This document shows, in pieces, positions 62,701 to 64,000 of a stretch of DNA of 64,000 nt. Every line of letters starts with the position of its first letter. Positions within the stretch are counted from its first letter, which is position 1. The notes under the pieces were generated by a model. It did no database searches. It worked only from the letters and a program-made list of their open reading frames with translations, and was not told the DNA's origin. The stretch is from Mangifera indica (taxonomy: Eukaryota > Streptophyta > Magnoliopsida > Sapindales > Anacardiaceae), in assembly GCF_011075055.1 (NCBI RefSeq), contig NC_058146.1, positions 124,001-188,000 on the forward strand, in the 5' to 3' direction. The position numbers and the translations under genes were made by a program.

Positions 62701-63982
62701 TGTTTAGGCTGCTTTAGGAACTTAAATATTTTAAAACTCAAATGTATATAAAAACATGTTTATCTTAGGCCTATTAGCTCTATTGGACGATCTTTTATTC
62801 AGCAGTTGAAGTGTCTAAAGTAAGCATGCGTGGAAGTTGACTAATCTCACTAAAAAGAAGTTAAGATGGTGAATTAATGGTAAGGCTGATAGCAATTTGG
62901 CAGCAAGTTGCTGAATGTTGAAGGCTAAATATAAGGTCATTAGCGTAAGGACAGAAATTGAAGCCCTATTCGAAATCTGAGATTTAAAGTGAAAAGTGGA
63001 TGACTGGCTGTTCACATTAGGAATATATCTAACAGAGTGGTGCCAAAGTTACCATTGCGCCTCAATGAAAGATGGTAGTGATTTTTAGACCATGGTCCTT
63101 GGATGTATGATTCAAATAGAAATGCCCTTTTTCCTTGGAAACTTAAAGAGAATTAAGAGAGTGAGTCTTTGAAGTTCAAGTGCACCCAACTAATTTTAAG
63201 CCAAGGATGTTCTGTGATAAAATATGGCTCTCTTGATTTGCCTTCCAGAAAATATGAGAACAATCTCAGAGATAGTGCAAGTTTTCTGTTAATCATTCAT
63301 TATTACTTTTAGGCTGCATTAAGAGAATGTGCAATGAGAAGAGGTAAGGAGACAATTTGGTACTATTATACCTGCTAAACTTTTGGACAAAAGTTCTCAT
63401 TATGTTGCATCAAATGTAAGAGAAATTTCAGGATATTTAATGTAGTACATTGATAGCATCAGTGATTATTTGTATGTACCTGTGTACATTGACATCCTAT
63501 GACTTAAGCCCCTCTACTGAAGTTCCTTTATAGGGTGTGCAAACAATTAAATTTGGTTTTGATTTCATAGCTTTGTGATAGGTTTGGTAAAAGAAGGAAT
63601 ATTCCTTTGCAAATAGCATCAGATCAAGGCTCTTTACATAGTTGTATGAAGTTCTTCAAATAAATTATAAATTCATCACTCTTTCATTGACTACGAAAGT
63701 AGAATTCAAGAGCTTGTCACCAATAATGGCTATCATAAAATTTTGAAATCTTACTTTGTTTATCATTAGTGCATTTCTTTTCAGTGTTAATTTCTTATTC
63801 TGTATGTTTTTTCCTCAGTTTATTTTTGTGGCTGCTGCAAAATATTGTGTTGAAATTGCAACTCATCAACATGGGTGCTGTGTTCTGCAACGGTGCATAA
63901 GTCATTCAAGTGGAGAATATCGTGAGAACTTAGTTGCAGAGATTTCAGCAAATGGACTTCGCCTAGCTGAAGATGCATTTGG
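59746..63982 (+). CDS. Pumilio-family (PUF) RNA-binding protein, 5' part of gene (truncated by window end)
   Basis: Binds 3' UTR elements of mRNAs to control stability or translation; mainly cytoplasmic. Coding exons in the window: 59746–61268, 61344–61506 and 63819–63982, with the last ending in donor GTAACT, so more exons lie beyond the window. The N-terminal approximately 410 residues are low-complexity, with a His-rich stretch (LYNHHHHVHQRHHDHHD) and Ser/Asn-rich text. Puf repeats start near residue 420: FIAKDQHGCRFLQKMFDEG; LMMNPFGNYLMQKLL; SLNTYGTRVVQKLIE; IKDLNGNHVVQRCL; IATHQHGCCVLQRC; and the start of a sixth. Start: ATG 59746 (MKEDEEFEMLLEEIPQ); upstream in-frame codons lack an ATG. 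It resembles Arabidopsis APUM12-type proteins, as remembered. Intron 2 is 2.3 kb. Confidence 0.93.
61507..63818 (+). other. Long intron 2 of the Pumilio gene
   Basis: GT–AG intron of 2312 nt between Puf repeats 4 and 5, with phase 0 at the donor (TCG/GTAAGT). Short open frames inside lack family resemblance. AT-rich and ordinary. Confidence 0.8.
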
Positions 63983-64000
63983 GTAACTATTTGACTTCTG

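Overview
The window is plant nuclear DNA, almost certainly from a eudicot. The genes are split by AT-rich introns with plant-type GT–AG borders, the proteins are plant-specific versions of their families (KIN-7 kinesin, double B-box factor, plastid aldolase, GH9 class B endoglucanase, NERD-like GW protein), and intergenic DNA is AT-rich with SSRs, MITE-like elements, a tRNA-derived SINE and foldback elements. I see no bacterial or organellar operon, no CRISPR array and no autonomous transposon. The species cannot be named from the sequence alone. Exon models were built by hand from reading frame, splice sites and family knowledge; all of them join in frame.

Left block (1–26.3 kb): KIN-7 kinesin (−, truncated at the window edge), a BBX19-like double B-box protein (+), a chloroplast fructose-bisphosphate aldolase (−), an unrecognised plant gene (−), tRNA-Glu(CTC) (−) and a GH9B endoglucanase (−). 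From memory, Arabidopsis chromosome 4 carries kinesin AT4G38950, BBX19 AT4G38960, FBA2 AT4G38970, an unknown AT4G38980 and GH9B genes up to AT4G39010 in the same order, so this block looks like conserved microsynteny.

Right block (27.9–64 kb): a nine-knuckle CCHC protein with an SR-rich N-terminus (+), a large NERD-like PHD/SWIB/Plus-3/GYF/GW/CCCH protein (+, 10 coding exons, 1816 aa), a small plant-specific GKSCKGCLYYSS protein (−), an SC35-type SR splicing factor (+), and a Pumilio-family RNA-binding protein (+, truncated at the right edge). Four of the five are RNA-binding or small-RNA/chromatin proteins, but they share no operon-like arrangement and each has its own upstream region.

Points of most interest: an AT–AC (U12-type) intron in the NERD-like gene with matching 5' site and branch site; an in-frame TGA in the SC35-like gene followed by a still-readable SR-type tail spliced to a second stop; a GC–AG intron in the aldolase gene; a 10-residue acidic repeat array and an Argonaute-hook-like GW region in the NERD-like protein; a SINE in one of its introns; and several tandem or inverted repeat structures in the 54–56.5 kb, 14 kb and 20 kb intervals. 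I found nothing that supports a wholly new multi-gene system.
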